The notes under the pieces: model-generated
What the model saw: the letters and a program-made list of their open reading frames with translations, nothing else
What the model was told of the DNA's origin: nothing
The model's database searches: none
Assembly (NCBI RefSeq): GCF_001758785.1
Contig: NZ_LROM01000059.1
Coordinates: 35,966 to 99,965 of the forward strand
DNA length: 64,000 bases
Direction of reading: 5' to 3'
From: Duganella phyllosphaerae
GTDB lineage: Bacteria > Pseudomonadota > Gammaproteobacteria > Burkholderiales > Burkholderiaceae_D
Shown: positions 29,117-38,322 of the stretch, piece after piece
Position numbering within the stretch: position 1 is the first letter of the stretch
Layout: each line of letters opens with the position of its first letter
Translations under genes and position numbers: made by a program

Positions 29117-30672
29117 TTGATGTCCGATATGCGGTAACTGCGTTCGAAGGCGTCGATGCTCACGTTGCGTACGCGGCTCGAGACGGCGATGGTTTGGCGG
29201 TACCAGACTACCGGGATTACCGGCAGCGACGCCTGCAGGCGCGCGGCGACGGCGGCGCGGTCGGCGTTCTGCGCGCCCGGCGCTTCGCCGGTGGACAGGC
29301 GCGCCAGGGCCGCGTCGAGCGCGGCATCGTGCCAGTTCATGGCGCCCCAGTCGCCGCCACCGTTGGTGTAGTCGCCGACCATGGTGGCGGTGGGATCGGG
29401 CGTGGTGCCGAAGTTGCGGGCTACCAGTCCCATTTCCAGCGAGCCGCTGCGGTGGCCGGCCGGGATGTCGCTCGAATTGCCGACGACCACCCGCACGGCG
29501 ATGCCGATCTGGCGCATCTCTTCCTGGATCGCGGACGCGATCAGCGGCAGCTCGGGGCGATCGACAAAGGTGTACAGCGTGATGGCGAAACGCCGCCCGT
29601 CGCGCCAAAGAATGCCGTCGGCGCCGGGCGCGAAGCCGGCTTGCTGTAACAGCGCGCGGGCGGCGGCGGGATCGGTGCGCAACGGCGCCATCGTTGTCTG
29701 GTGCCACTGCGCCAGCGCGGGCGGGAACAGCTGGGTGGCGCCCAGGTCGGCGTCGCGCAGCAGCGCGCGGGCGATGCCGTCGCGCTCCACGCCCAGGCTG
29801 ATCGCCTGGCGCACACGTTCATCGCGCAGGAATGGGTGAGCGGCGTTCAGTTTCAGGAACGTGGTGCGCGGCAGATTCTGCGCCACCAGCGACACGCCCT
29901 GTTGGCGTTGCAGGCGGCGGATGCTGGGTGGGTCGAGCGTAAAAGCGAGATCGGCCTGGCGGCTTTGCGCCATCAGCGCCCGCGTCTCCGCGCGCGACAC
30001 GCTGATGTAGCGCGCGCGCCGCACGGCCGGAGCGTCACCGTTCCAGGTGTCGGCGAATTCGGTTTCGAACATCTGCGGCAGCGTGATCGACTTGATCCGA
30101 TACGGACCGCTGCCGACGATGGCGGTCACCCGCCCGGTCGCGTTGAACGAGGACGGCGCCAGCAACTGCGTGCTGTACTGGGTGAACAGGAACGGCAGCG
30201 GCGCAAATGGCTTACGCAGCCGCACCACGACGGCGCCGCGCTCCGCGTACAGGTCGGTGATACCGGCCAGTTGCAGCACCCCCGGCGTTTTCAGGGCCCG
30301 CCGCAACGACACCAGCGCCGTATTGGCGGTGAGGGGAGAGCCGTCGTGGAAGCGGTTGCCCTGGCGGATGAAGAAGCGCCATTCGCGCTGGTCGCTCGAC
30401 ACTTCCCAGCTGCTGGCGGCGCCAGCGCGCAAATGGCCGGCGTCATCGACGTCGAGCAGGGTTTGCGTCACCTCCATGCGGGTGAACATGAACCCGCTGC
30501 GCGAGGGTTCGATGCCGGTCAGTTCCCACGGACCGACCACGGTCAGCGTATCCGCGCTGGCGGGCGTGAGCTCGTGGACGTGGCCGGGATCGGCCAGGGC
30601 CGCCAGCGGCAATGCCAGCAGGGCGGCCGCAATCAGGCGGCGGGTGAAGAACCTATCGTCAGCTGGTCTCAT
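29104..30672 (-). CDS. Periplasmic binding protein of the peptide/nickel ABC importer (SBP_bac_5)
   Basis: 522-aa periplasmic receptor of the DppA/OppA/NikA/CntA class. Signal peptide RRLIAAALLALPLAALA is cut near residue 27. The family blocks are FTRMEVTQTLLDVD, FIRQGNRFHDGSPLTA and VRQAISLGVERDGIA. The conserved FTRM...ETL stretch resembles metal or metallophore binders more than dipeptide binders, but I cannot decide the substrate. I chose ATG 30672 because it places the signal peptide properly; ATG 30711 would add 13 residues. Neither has a clear ribosome binding site. First gene of a five-gene operon ending in cutC, which hints at a metal cargo. Confidence 0.87.
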   Translation of the reverse strand: MRPADDRFFTRRLIAAALLALPLAALADPGHVHELTPASADTLTVVGPWELTGIEPSRSGFMFTRMEVTQTLLDVDDAGHLRAGAASSWEVSSDQREWRFFIRQGNRFHDGSPLTANTALVSLRRALKTPGVLQLAGITDLYAERGAVVVRLRKPFAPLPFLFTQYSTQLLAPSSFNATGRVTAIVGSGPYRIKSITLPQMFETEFADTWNGDAPAVRRARYISVSRAETRALMAQSRQADLAFTLDPPSIRRLQRQQGVSLVAQNLPRTTFLKLNAAHPFLRDERVRQAISLGVERDGIARALLRDADLGATQLFPPALAQWHQTTMAPLRTDPAAARALLQQAGFAPGADGILWRDGRRFAITLYTFVDRPELPLIASAIQEEMRQIGIAVRVVVGNSSDIPAGHRSGSLEMGLVARNFGTTPDPTATMVGDYTNGGGDWGAMNWHDAALDAALARLSTGEAPGAQNADRAAVAARLQASLPVIPVVWYRQTIAVSSRVRNVSIDAFERSYRISDIKWHP

Positions 30673-30732
30673 TGAGCATGGAGGGATGGAAGACCCCGCA
30701 TGGTAAAGCATGTTGGCGCACGCTGCCAGCCT

Positions 30733-32022
30733 TTAGCTGGTGACCTGCAGTATCACATGAATCACCACGCCCGCCAGGCCGCCAACCACCGTGCCATTGA
30801 TGCGGATGAACTGTAAATCGCGGCCGATGGCCAGTTCGATGCGCTTGCTCATTTCGTCGCGGGTCCACCTGGCCAGCTGGGTTTCGATGAACAGGCCCAC
30901 TTCGCCGCGATAATTGCGCACCAGTTGCGCGCTGCCCGCCTCCAGCAGGCGGTTCAGGCCTGCGCGCAGGTCGTCGTTTTCGGTCAGCATATGGCCGGCT
31001 TTTTCCACCAGCTTTTGCACGCCCGCCGGCACGCCCGGGTTATCGGTGTGCAGGTCGGCCAGTACGCGGGCGCGCAGCGCGTCCCACAGGCCGGCAAGCA
31101 TGTGCTGGATCTTGTCGCTGGCCAGCGCGTCGTGCTGGTATCGGCCGATGGCGTCTTGCCACTGCGGGTCGGCCTTCAGGCGCAGCGCGCTCTCGGCGAT
31201 CCACGCGCCCAGGCGCGCGCGCAGCGGGTGGTTGCGGTCCACCCGCACGTCGGCCACCTTGCGGATGGTGGAGCGGATCAGGCGCGGCATGGCTTTATGC
31301 AGCGCGTATTCGACCACCGAGCTGTCGGTATTGACCGCACTTTGCACCATGTTACCGATGGTTTCGTGGTTCTCCTCGTGCGACAGGTACTCGCCCAGCT
31401 GGTCGAGCAGCAAATCGACCAGGTGCTGCGGCTGGTCTTCGGCGATCAGCGCATCGATGCAGTCGCCGGCCAGGCTGGCCAGGTCCAGCCGCGCCAGTTC
31501 GCGGGTGGCGGTGTCGCACACCATGCGCCGCATCTTGTCCTGATCGAGGGCGTGCAGCAGCTTTTCCAGCGCCGGGCCGGTCCACTGCGACAGGCGCGCG
31601 GCGTTGGCCGGCACCTGCATGTAGCGGCCCGCCTTGCCGGCAATATCGACCTCGCGCAGGCGGGCGTTGATGGCCGCTTCGGTAATGAAATGGTTTTCCA
31701 CGAACTTGCCCAGGCTTTTGCCGATGCGTTCCTTGCTGTTGGGGATGATGGCCGTGTGCCACAGCGGAATCCCGAGCGGATGGCGAAACAGCGCCACCAC
31801 CGCGAACCAGTCGGCGATCGCGCCGATCATGGCCGCTTCCGAAAACGCTTCGAGGTAGCCCCAGGCCGGATGGGCGTGGCGCTGCCAGCGGGCCAGCGCG
31901 AACAGCAGGGCAGCCAGCAACAGCAGGCCGACGGCGACCAGCTGCATGGTACGCAGGCGGGCGCGTTGGAGCACTTCTTCCTGGTCGTCGAGCTGGCGGA
32001 TGATATCGACTTCATGTTCCAC
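30733..32022 (-). CDS. DUF445 (YjiN-like) membrane protein
   Basis: 429-aa protein of the DUF445 family, function unknown. It has an N-terminal membrane segment (LVAVGLLLLAALLFALA) and a second hydrophobic stretch at the very C-terminus, with a long helical domain between. The family signature is intact: EAAMIGAIADWFAVVALFRH, then HTAIIPNSKERIGKSLGKFV. The start is GTG 32022 (an ATG two bases away is out of frame) with GGGGGAA about 5 nt upstream. Probably monocistronic, 60 nt upstream of the ABC operon on the same strand. Confidence 0.87.
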   Translation of the reverse strand: MEHEVDIIRQLDDQEEVLQRARLRTMQLVAVGLLLLAALLFALARWQRHAHPAWGYLEAFSEAAMIGAIADWFAVVALFRHPLGIPLWHTAIIPNSKERIGKSLGKFVENHFITEAAINARLREVDIAGKAGRYMQVPANAARLSQWTGPALEKLLHALDQDKMRRMVCDTATRELARLDLASLAGDCIDALIAEDQPQHLVDLLLDQLGEYLSHEENHETIGNMVQSAVNTDSSVVEYALHKAMPRLIRSTIRKVADVRVDRNHPLRARLGAWIAESALRLKADPQWQDAIGRYQHDALASDKIQHMLAGLWDALRARVLADLHTDNPGVPAGVQKLVEKAGHMLTENDDLRAGLNRLLEAGSAQLVRNYRGEVGLFIETQLARWTRDEMSKRIELAIGRDLQFIRINGTVVGGLAGVVIHVILQVTS

Positions 32023-32269
32023 GAGTATTCCCCCGGGTTAATTTGAAGGCATTGTAGGACAGCCCGCGCAGGACTGGTCACACACGCACACCCGATGCGG
32101 TTAAAATAGCGCCGAGTCGAAAATGAGCAAGCCGGTTGGTAACCCGGCAAGTGTCACGCCAAGTGACATGCTCCCGCACAGCGGACCCACGGCGCCGATC
32201 TTGACTAACGTCCGGGGATGCGTGGTGGTATTTTCGCCATGCGTCTGCCGGCCATTGAGGACTCATCCG

Positions 32270-32953
32270 ATGGCATCAAATCTCCCCACCGTCTCTGGCA
32301 TCGCGCTGGACCGCTCCGAACTCGAACACCACCTCGCGCAAGGCATCCGTCACTTCGAACACTGCATGTTCGATGACGAGGACCTGGCGCGGCTCGACCT
32401 GCAGGGCTGTACTTTTGACCGCTGCACCTTCGGCGGCGCCAACCTGTTTGCCGCCAAACTGGCGCGCACGGTCTGGCAGCGCTGCCGCGCCGGCGGCGCC
32501 GATTTCGAATCGGTCGATGCGGTCGATGCCCGCTTCGATAGCTGCGACCTGAACAACACCAAGTGGCGGCGCGCCAAGCTGGCGTCGGTCAGCTACCGCG
32601 GCTGCAAGCTGACCGGCGCCGCGTTCGAGGAGGTGGCGCACCTGGGCCTGCTGTTCGAGGAATGCCTGCTGGTCGGCGCCGACCTGCGCGGCTTTTCGTT
32701 TAAAAAAGCAAGCTTGAAGGCGCTCGATTTCGCCGACGCTTACCTGGCCGGCTGCGACTTTCGCGACGCCGTCTTCGAAGGCGGCAGCTTGCGCAACGCC
32801 ACCCTCAAGCTGGCCAAATTCCAGGGTGCGGACCTGCGCGGGGCCGACATCGAAGGCCTGAAATTGTCGGACGCGGCGGTGTTCAAGGGGGCGGTGATCT
32901 CGCACGCGCAGGCCGCCAGCTTCCTGCGGGCGCTGGACTTTGTTGTCATTTAG
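32270..32953 (+). CDS. Pentapeptide-repeat protein, Qnr-like size and layout
   Basis: 227-aa protein built almost wholly of A(D/N)LxX-type pentapeptide repeats (DLARLDLQGCTFDRCTFGGA, then GANLFAAKLA, GADLRGFSFKKASLKALDF), predicted to fold as a right-handed quadrilateral beta-helix. A break near residue 115-125 (EEVAHLGLLFEE) resembles the loop region of Qnr proteins, and the C-terminal helix SHAQAASFLRALDFVV resembles their dimerisation tail. Qnr proteins (214-218 aa) protect DNA gyrase from quinolones; whether this one does is unknown. ATG 32270 has GAGG about 9 nt upstream. The longer in-frame version to 32123 is unlikely. Divergent from DUF445. Confidence 0.83.
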   Translation: MASNLPTVSGIALDRSELEHHLAQGIRHFEHCMFDDEDLARLDLQGCTFDRCTFGGANLFAAKLARTVWQRCRAGGADFESVDAVDARFDSCDLNNTKWRRAKLASVSYRGCKLTGAAFEEVAHLGLLFEECLLVGADLRGFSFKKASLKALDFADAYLAGCDFRDAVFEGGSLRNATLKLAKFQGADLRGADIEGLKLSDAAVFKGAVISHAQAASFLRALDFVVI

Positions 32954-32976
32954 CGTTGTTATTTAGAATAGCTTTC

Positions 32977-32992
32977 AATCAATTGGTTGATT
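32977..32992. promoter_or_regulatory. Palindrome in the AT-rich leader of the pectate lyase gene
   Basis: AATCAA-TTGG-TTGATT, perfect 6-bp arms, 111 bp before the pectate lyase start. Candidate regulator site; no regulator gene is adjacent. Confidence 0.4.
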
Positions 32993-33018
32993 ATTTAATA
33001 GATATCTATTTCTAAACG

Positions 33019-33035
33019 GAAATTACAGTAATTTC
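33019..33035. promoter_or_regulatory. Perfect palindrome upstream of the pectate lyase gene
   Basis: GAAATTA-CAG-TAATTTC, perfect 7-bp arms and a 3-bp spacer, 68 bp before the start codon, in a 149-bp AT-rich gap. Its size and place fit a dimeric regulator site, perhaps for pectin-degradation control. Confidence 0.5.
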
Positions 33036-33102
33036 AGTTGTTTTTTCTGCTAACGTTTCCGCAGGGAATTATCCCTGGAAAACAATAACGGAGAAGACAA
33101 TA

Positions 33103-34275
33103 ATGACTACACGCATCAACATGACGGGCGCCGCCCTGGCTGTCCTGGTGGCTTTCGCTGCCGCTCCGGCCCACGCCGACGACACCCTGCAAACCGCGCC
33201 TTCCAACGGCTGGGCCGGCCAGAACGGCGGCACCAAGGGCGGCGCCGGCGCCTCGTCGGCGGCAACCTACAAGGTCAACTCGGCCGCGCAATTGCTCGCT
33301 GCCATCAAGGCGCAGGGCGACAAGCCGAAAATCATCAAGCTGTACGGCACCATCGACCCGACCACGGCCGACAACGGCGGCCCCTACAAGGACGCCGCCG
33401 ACCAGAAGACGCGCCTGCAAATCCGCCTGACCAGTAACACCACGCTGATCGGCATGGGATCCGATACCAAGCTGGTCAATGCCGGCCTGGTCCTGAACGG
33501 CATCCAGAACGTCATCATCCGCAACCTCAATATCGTCAACCCGTGCGATATCAACCCGATCTGGGACCCGGAAGATGGCAGCGCCGGCAACTGGAATTCC
33601 GAGTACGACGGCATCAACATCTCGAACTCGAAGAATATCTGGGTGGACCACAACGTGTTTACCGACGCGCCCAAGACCGACGACCAGCTGCCTACCGCCA
33701 ATGGCCGCCTCAAGCAATGCCACGACGCCGCGCTCGACGTCAAGAATGGCTCGGACTTCGTCACGGTGTCCAACAACCGTTTCGAGTTGCACCAGAAGAA
33801 CAACCTGATCGGCTCTTCCGACAGCACGACCTCGGACGATGGCCACCTGACTGTTACCTTCAACAACAACCACTTCCTGCACATTTCGGAACGGGCGCCG
33901 CGCGTGCGCTTCGGCAAGGTCCACATTTTCAATAACTACTTCGAAGGCAACCGGGCGCACAAGGTTTATCCGCACAAGTACAGCGTCGGTGTGGGTTACA
34001 AGGCCAAGATCATCATGCAGAACAATGCCTTCGAGGTGGCTGGCGCCAGCTCGTGCACGGACATGGTCAACAATCCTGGTTCGGCCAGCAAGTCGGGCGC
34101 GATCACCGACGCCGGCTCGCTGCTCAACGGCGCGGCGCTGAACCTGGCCGGCAAGTGCAGCTTCAGCAGCGCGGTGGGATGGACGCCGCCGTACTCCGCC
34201 AGTCCGGCAGCGGCCAGTTCGGTCAAGCAGTCGGTGTTGAATAATGCGGGGACGGGGAAAATCAGTGTGAATTAA
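33103..34275 (+). CDS. Secreted pectate lyase, polysaccharide lyase family 1
   Basis: 390-aa extracellular enzyme cleaving polygalacturonate by beta-elimination. The signal peptide ends AAPAHA (about residue 25). The parallel beta-helix of PL1 shows EYDGINISNSKNIWVDHNVF near 167 (Ca2+-binding Asp), DAALDVKNGSDFVTVSNN near 207, and the catalytic arginine region ERAPRVRFGKVHIFNNYF near 263. ATG 33103 has GGAGA 9 nt upstream. Probably monocistronic, with palindromes in the leader and a perfect hairpin after the stop. It fits a plant-matter lifestyle together with the ferulate operon. Confidence 0.92.
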   Translation: MTTRINMTGAALAVLVAFAAAPAHADDTLQTAPSNGWAGQNGGTKGGAGASSAATYKVNSAAQLLAAIKAQGDKPKIIKLYGTIDPTTADNGGPYKDAADQKTRLQIRLTSNTTLIGMGSDTKLVNAGLVLNGIQNVIIRNLNIVNPCDINPIWDPEDGSAGNWNSEYDGINISNSKNIWVDHNVFTDAPKTDDQLPTANGRLKQCHDAALDVKNGSDFVTVSNNRFELHQKNNLIGSSDSTTSDDGHLTVTFNNNHFLHISERAPRVRFGKVHIFNNYFEGNRAHKVYPHKYSVGVGYKAKIIMQNNAFEVAGASSCTDMVNNPGSASKSGAITDAGSLLNGAALNLAGKCSFSSAVGWTPPYSASPAAASSVKQSVLNNAGTGKISVN

Positions 34276-34296
34276 GCAAGGGTGCAAGCAGGGGTG

Positions 34297-34321
34297 CCGG
34301 CAAGCCTTGCAGGCTTGCCGG
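34297..34321. terminator. Hairpin between convergent pectate lyase and permease genes
   Basis: CCGGCAAGCCT-TGC-AGGCTTGCCGG: perfect 11-bp arms with a 3-nt loop, 21 bp after the pectate lyase stop and 12 bp before the permease stop. No T-run on either strand, but its place suggests a shared bidirectional terminator. Confidence 0.6.
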
Positions 34322-34332
34322 TAGTGACAAGA

Positions 34333-35721
34333 TTAGTTCAGCAACGAACGCTTGCGCGAGTAGGTGAAATACACGATCAGGCCCAGCGCGATCCAGATGG
34401 CGAACGCCACCCAGGTGTGCCAGCTCAGGTAGGTCATCAGCATCACGCAGAAGATCACGGCCAGTGCCGGGATCACCGGCACGAAGGGCACGCGGAAGGT
34501 GCGCTTCAAATCAGGGCGCTTCTTGCGCATGATGACCACGGCGATCGACACCAGGCTGAAGGCAGCCAGTGTGCCAATGTTGATCAGCTCGGTCAAGATG
34601 TTCAAGGGCACAAACGCTGCCACCACGCCGAAGAACAGGCCCACCATCCAGGTCGCAAAGAACGGCGTCTGGTATTTAGGGTGCACGCTCGACAGCTTCT
34701 TCGGCAGCAGGCCGTCGCGCGACATGGCGTAGATGATGCGGGTCTGGCCGTAGGCCATTACCAGGATCACGGTGGTCATGCCGAGGATGGCGCCGGCGTC
34801 CACCACCCGCGCCATCCAGTTTTCGCCCGCATATTGCAGCGCCAGCGTGACCGGGTGATCGACGCCGAGGAATTCCTTGTACGGCACGATGCCGGTCATG
34901 ATGCCGGCCACGATCACGTACAGGATGGTGCAGACGGCCAGCGATCCGATAATGCCGATCGGCAGGTCACGTTCCGGGCGCTTCACTTCTTCGGCGGCCG
35001 AGGTCACGGCGTCGAAACCGATAAAGGCAAAGAACACCAGCGCCGCCGCGCTCAACATGCCGTTGTAGCCATAAGGCATGAAGGGCTGCCAGTTATCGGG
35101 CTTGACGTGCGGTGCGCCCACGAAGATAAACAGCAGCACCACGCCGATCTTGATCGCCACCATGATGTTGTTCATGCGGGCCGATTCGCGCACACCCCAG
35201 CCAAGCATGGCGGTCAGCACCAGCATGATCAGCAGCGCCGGCAGGTTGACGATGGTGGTCACGCCAGGAACGGCGCCGGGGGCAGCAGTGAGTACCAGCG
35301 GCAATTGGTAGCCGTAACTGGCCAGCAGCGACTGCAAATAACCGGACCAGCCCACCGACACGGCCGCCGAAGCCAGTCCGTACTCGAGCAGCAAGTCCCA
35401 GCCGATCATCCAGGCCGCCAGTTCACCGAGGGTAGCGTAGGTGTAGGTGTAGATGGAGCCGGCCACGGGGACCGAAGAGGCGAACTCGGCGTAACAGAGC
35501 GCAGCAAAGCCGCAGGCGATGGCGGCGACCACGAAAGAGAGGGTGAGTGCAGGGCCGGCAGTGACGGCGCCGGTACCGGTCAACACGAAAATGCCGGTGC
35601 CGACAATCGCGCCTATGCCCATCAGTATCAAATCGAATGGCCCGAGTACTTTGGCCAGTCCACCGGGCTTGTTGGCGCCGGCAATCATATCGTCGAGATT
35701 CTTCGTTCTAAATAGGCTCAA
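34333..35721 (-). CDS. APC-family amino acid permease
   Basis: 462-aa inner-membrane transporter with about 12 hydrophobic segments. It has the APC hallmarks LMGIGAIVGTGIFVLTGTGA in segment 1, CYAEFASSVPVAGSIYTYTY in segment 2-3, FFAFIGFDAVTSAAEEVKRP in the middle and RTFRVPFVPVIP near the end, close to YhdG/cationic amino acid carriers. The start is TTG 35721: GGAG lies 6 nt before it, whereas the next in-frame ATG is 11 codons later and lacks a site. Substrate not decidable. Single gene. Confidence 0.9.
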   Translation of the reverse strand: MSLFRTKNLDDMIAGANKPGGLAKVLGPFDLILMGIGAIVGTGIFVLTGTGAVTAGPALTLSFVVAAIACGFAALCYAEFASSVPVAGSIYTYTYATLGELAAWMIGWDLLLEYGLASAAVSVGWSGYLQSLLASYGYQLPLVLTAAPGAVPGVTTIVNLPALLIMLVLTAMLGWGVRESARMNNIMVAIKIGVVLLFIFVGAPHVKPDNWQPFMPYGYNGMLSAAALVFFAFIGFDAVTSAAEEVKRPERDLPIGIIGSLAVCTILYVIVAGIMTGIVPYKEFLGVDHPVTLALQYAGENWMARVVDAGAILGMTTVILVMAYGQTRIIYAMSRDGLLPKKLSSVHPKYQTPFFATWMVGLFFGVVAAFVPLNILTELINIGTLAAFSLVSIAVVIMRKKRPDLKRTFRVPFVPVIPALAVIFCVMLMTYLSWHTWVAFAIWIALGLIVYFTYSRKRSLLN

Positions 35722-35945
35722 ATTAAGCTCCAGATATTTTTATGGTGGCGGGATTGCACCCCGTGTCCCGGGTCGCGGCGACGGCAAATAATACAGGAAG
35801 ATGACACGGCAGCGACAGTTTGCTTTGTTGTCTTATTGTTTCCGATAAGAAGCGGGCTCAACCAGGCAAAAGAGCGCGCTGCCGTTCAGCCGGCACGGCG
35901 GCTGGCTGATGGCAGAGGCAGGACCTGGACTTTGGAGAGGGACGC

Positions 35946-36680
35946 TTACTTGAGCGCCCCAAACACCTTGCCCAGCAACTTGCTGCCGGTGCCGATCGGA
36001 TCGGCGCGGATGGCTTTTTCTTCTTCGCCGATCATCGTGTACAGGCCGTCGAGGGTGCGCTGGGTGACGTAGCCTTCCACGGTGGCTTGTTCCCTGGTCA
36101 CCAGGCCCATCTTGGGCGCCATGGCCATGGTGCTGTTGTACCTGGTGGACAGGCTGGAGCGGTCGGTCACCTTTTTGACGATCGGCAGGAATTGCACGGC
36201 CAGCCTGGACGAGGTTTTTTCGCGGAAGAAGTCGGTGACCGACGTGTCGCCGCCGGTCAGGATGTTCTTGGCGTCGGTAATGCTCATCGACTTGACGGCG
36301 TCGAGCAGCAGCGGCTTGGCCATCGGCACCGCCGCTTCGGCCGCGTGGTTCATCTGGATCACCAGGTCGTCGAGCTGCTGGCCCTTGCCGGTCAGCTTGA
36401 GCAACGGCCGCGCTTGCTCGAGGATTTTTGGCAATGGGATGCGCACGCGATCGTTGTTGAGGAAGCCGTTTTCGACGCCCAGCTTGGCCACGGCCAGGGT
36501 TGCGCCTGTCTCCAACGCAGCCTTGACGCCGCCGGCTGCGTCCTTGTTGCTCAGGTCGGATAGCGACAGCGCGAAGGCGCTGGCGGTCAGCAAGCAGAGT
36601 GGCAGCACGCTGAGCGGCAGCAGGGCGCGGCCGGTGGCGAAGACGGACCTCGATGGCGAAGCGGATGGGAACGGAAACAT
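35946..36680 (-). CDS. DUF4197 family protein, exported
   Basis: 244-aa protein of the DUF4197 family, function unknown. A signal peptide (LLPLSVLPLCLLTASAFA) is cut near residue 37, so it is periplasmic or outer-membrane associated. The family pattern LSNKDAAGGVKAALETGATL and LNNDRVRIPLPKIL is clear. ATG 36680 has AAAGG 6 nt upstream and is preferred over the upstream in-frame codons. It lies 67 nt downstream of the triple-CheW gene on the same strand; read-through is possible but no functional link is known. Confidence 0.85.
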   Translation of the reverse strand: MFPFPSASPSRSVFATGRALLPLSVLPLCLLTASAFALSLSDLSNKDAAGGVKAALETGATLAVAKLGVENGFLNNDRVRIPLPKILEQARPLLKLTGKGQQLDDLVIQMNHAAEAAVPMAKPLLLDAVKSMSITDAKNILTGGDTSVTDFFREKTSSRLAVQFLPIVKKVTDRSSLSTRYNSTMAMAPKMGLVTREQATVEGYVTQRTLDGLYTMIGEEEKAIRADPIGTGSKLLGKVFGALK

Positions 36681-36747
36681 GGACGGCCTTTCAGTGTGCG
36701 GCGCCGGCAAGCATCGCCGGTATCGCGCTACTGTAAACCAGCGGCGC

Positions 36748-38322
36748 TCACGCCGCCAGTGCGGGCAGCTCCTGTGCCAGCCGTCCCAGCAGGCGGTCGC
36801 ATTCGAACACGCTCAGGGTCTGGTGGGCGTCACCTTCGCCCTCGATGTCGATCACGTCCGGCATGTCGCCGCTGGGTCCGGCGCTGGCGGGGTCGGTGCT
36901 GCGCATGATGCGAGGCGCTGCGAAGCGGCGGCTGTCTTCGATGGTCATGATGTTTTGCACGGCATCGACCATCAAGCCGAATTTTTCCATGCCCTGCGCC
37001 CCGGCGCGCTCGACCACCAGGATCCTGGTCTGCGCCGTGGCCTGTATCGGCGCCATGCCGTACAGGCTGCGCAGGTCGATCACGCTGATCATCTGCTGGC
37101 GCAGGTTGAGCATGCCGCGCATGAAGTCCGGCATGCCGGGCGGGCGCGCGATGTCATCGGAAAAGTCGATGATTTCGCGCACCTGCTTGATCTCGACCGC
37201 GTAGATATTGTCGAGCGCAAAGGTGAGATAGACCTGTCGCTGGCTGCGCCGCGCTTCGCGCGCCGCCACGGTGGCTGCCGCGGTGTCGTCGGTGGGGTAC
37301 AGGCGGGCGTGGCCGGTGCGCATCTCGACGATTTCCGCACTCGACAGGATTTGCCGGTGATCGAGCACGATCACGTCGGTTTGCGCCGGGCAGGTGATGC
37401 AGCCGGCAAACATGCCGGCGCGGGCGCGGCTGAGCAGCGGGATCGCCATCAGGTCTTCGGCATAGTAATTGACGATGCTGTCCACCGAATCGACCAGGAA
37501 GCCGATGGTGGCGTCGTCGATGCGGGCGATCACGATGCGCTGGTCGGGCAGGAACTGGCGCGCGGCGCAGCTGGCATTCGCGCTTGCCTTGCTTGCACCG
37601 GGCGAGGTCAGCAGGGTGCTGAAACACACGATGGCCACCGGGCTGCCGCGAAAATTGATGCGGCCCAGGCACAGCGCGCTGTTGAGGATGGACGGCTGGA
37701 TGTCCGGCACGCGGATGATTTCCTGGATCGCGGCCATGTCGAACGCAAATTTCGACCCGGCCGCATGGAAACTCACGCACTGGCGGCGCTCGCCCTGGTG
37801 GCGCCGCGCCGCCTGCCGCCCGGCGCTTTGCAGCGCCAGCACTTGCGGCACGTTTTCGATGCGCACCAGCGCGGCCGGATCGAGCACTTGCAGCAAGCGG
37901 GCGCCGTCGGCCAGCAGGATGGTGCCGGCGATCACTGCGTGCTCGGCGCCGGGCGCGTAGCTGAGCGTGCTGCGCTGCTCGGGCCGCACGCGCAGGATCT
38001 CGCCGGTGGCGTGGAACAGGATGCCGACCAGCACGCCCTGGTAGTCGAGGATGGCGATCTTGTGGCTGCGCTCGGCGGCAGGCGCGGCCGGATCGAACAC
38101 GCGGCTGAGGTTGACCACCGGGATCACCGTGCCGCGCAGGTTGAACATGCCGTCGAGGAAGGGCGGCGACAGTGGCACGACCGTCATCTTGTCGGGGTAA
38201 TTGACCACCTCGCGGATGCAACTGGCGGGCAGGGCGAACTCGTCCGGGCCCAGCAGGAACGAGCCGAACAACTCTACTGCTGCCCTGCTGGCAGCCATGC
38301 TGCTGTCCACGGTGTCAGGCAT
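36748..38322 (-). CDS. Triple CheW-domain scaffold protein
   Basis: 524-aa protein made of three CheW domains in a row, roughly residues 15-155, 180-340 and 360-510. Each has the CheW core: GMFNLRGTVIPVVNL in the first, GRINFRGSPVAIVCF in the second, GMLNLRQQMISVIDL in the third. CheW couples receptors to the kinase CheA; multi-CheW proteins act as array scaffolds. ATG 38322 lies 8 nt inside the cheD 3' end, so it is translationally coupled. No CheA is encoded nearby, so it must dock with a kinase encoded elsewhere. Confidence 0.9.
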   Translation of the reverse strand: MPDTVDSSMAASRAAVELFGSFLLGPDEFALPASCIREVVNYPDKMTVVPLSPPFLDGMFNLRGTVIPVVNLSRVFDPAAPAAERSHKIAILDYQGVLVGILFHATGEILRVRPEQRSTLSYAPGAEHAVIAGTILLADGARLLQVLDPAALVRIENVPQVLALQSAGRQAARRHQGERRQCVSFHAAGSKFAFDMAAIQEIIRVPDIQPSILNSALCLGRINFRGSPVAIVCFSTLLTSPGASKASANASCAARQFLPDQRIVIARIDDATIGFLVDSVDSIVNYYAEDLMAIPLLSRARAGMFAGCITCPAQTDVIVLDHRQILSSAEIVEMRTGHARLYPTDDTAAATVAAREARRSQRQVYLTFALDNIYAVEIKQVREIIDFSDDIARPPGMPDFMRGMLNLRQQMISVIDLRSLYGMAPIQATAQTRILVVERAGAQGMEKFGLMVDAVQNIMTIEDSRRFAAPRIMRSTDPASAGPSGDMPDVIDIEGEGDAHQTLSVFECDRLLGRLAQELPALAA

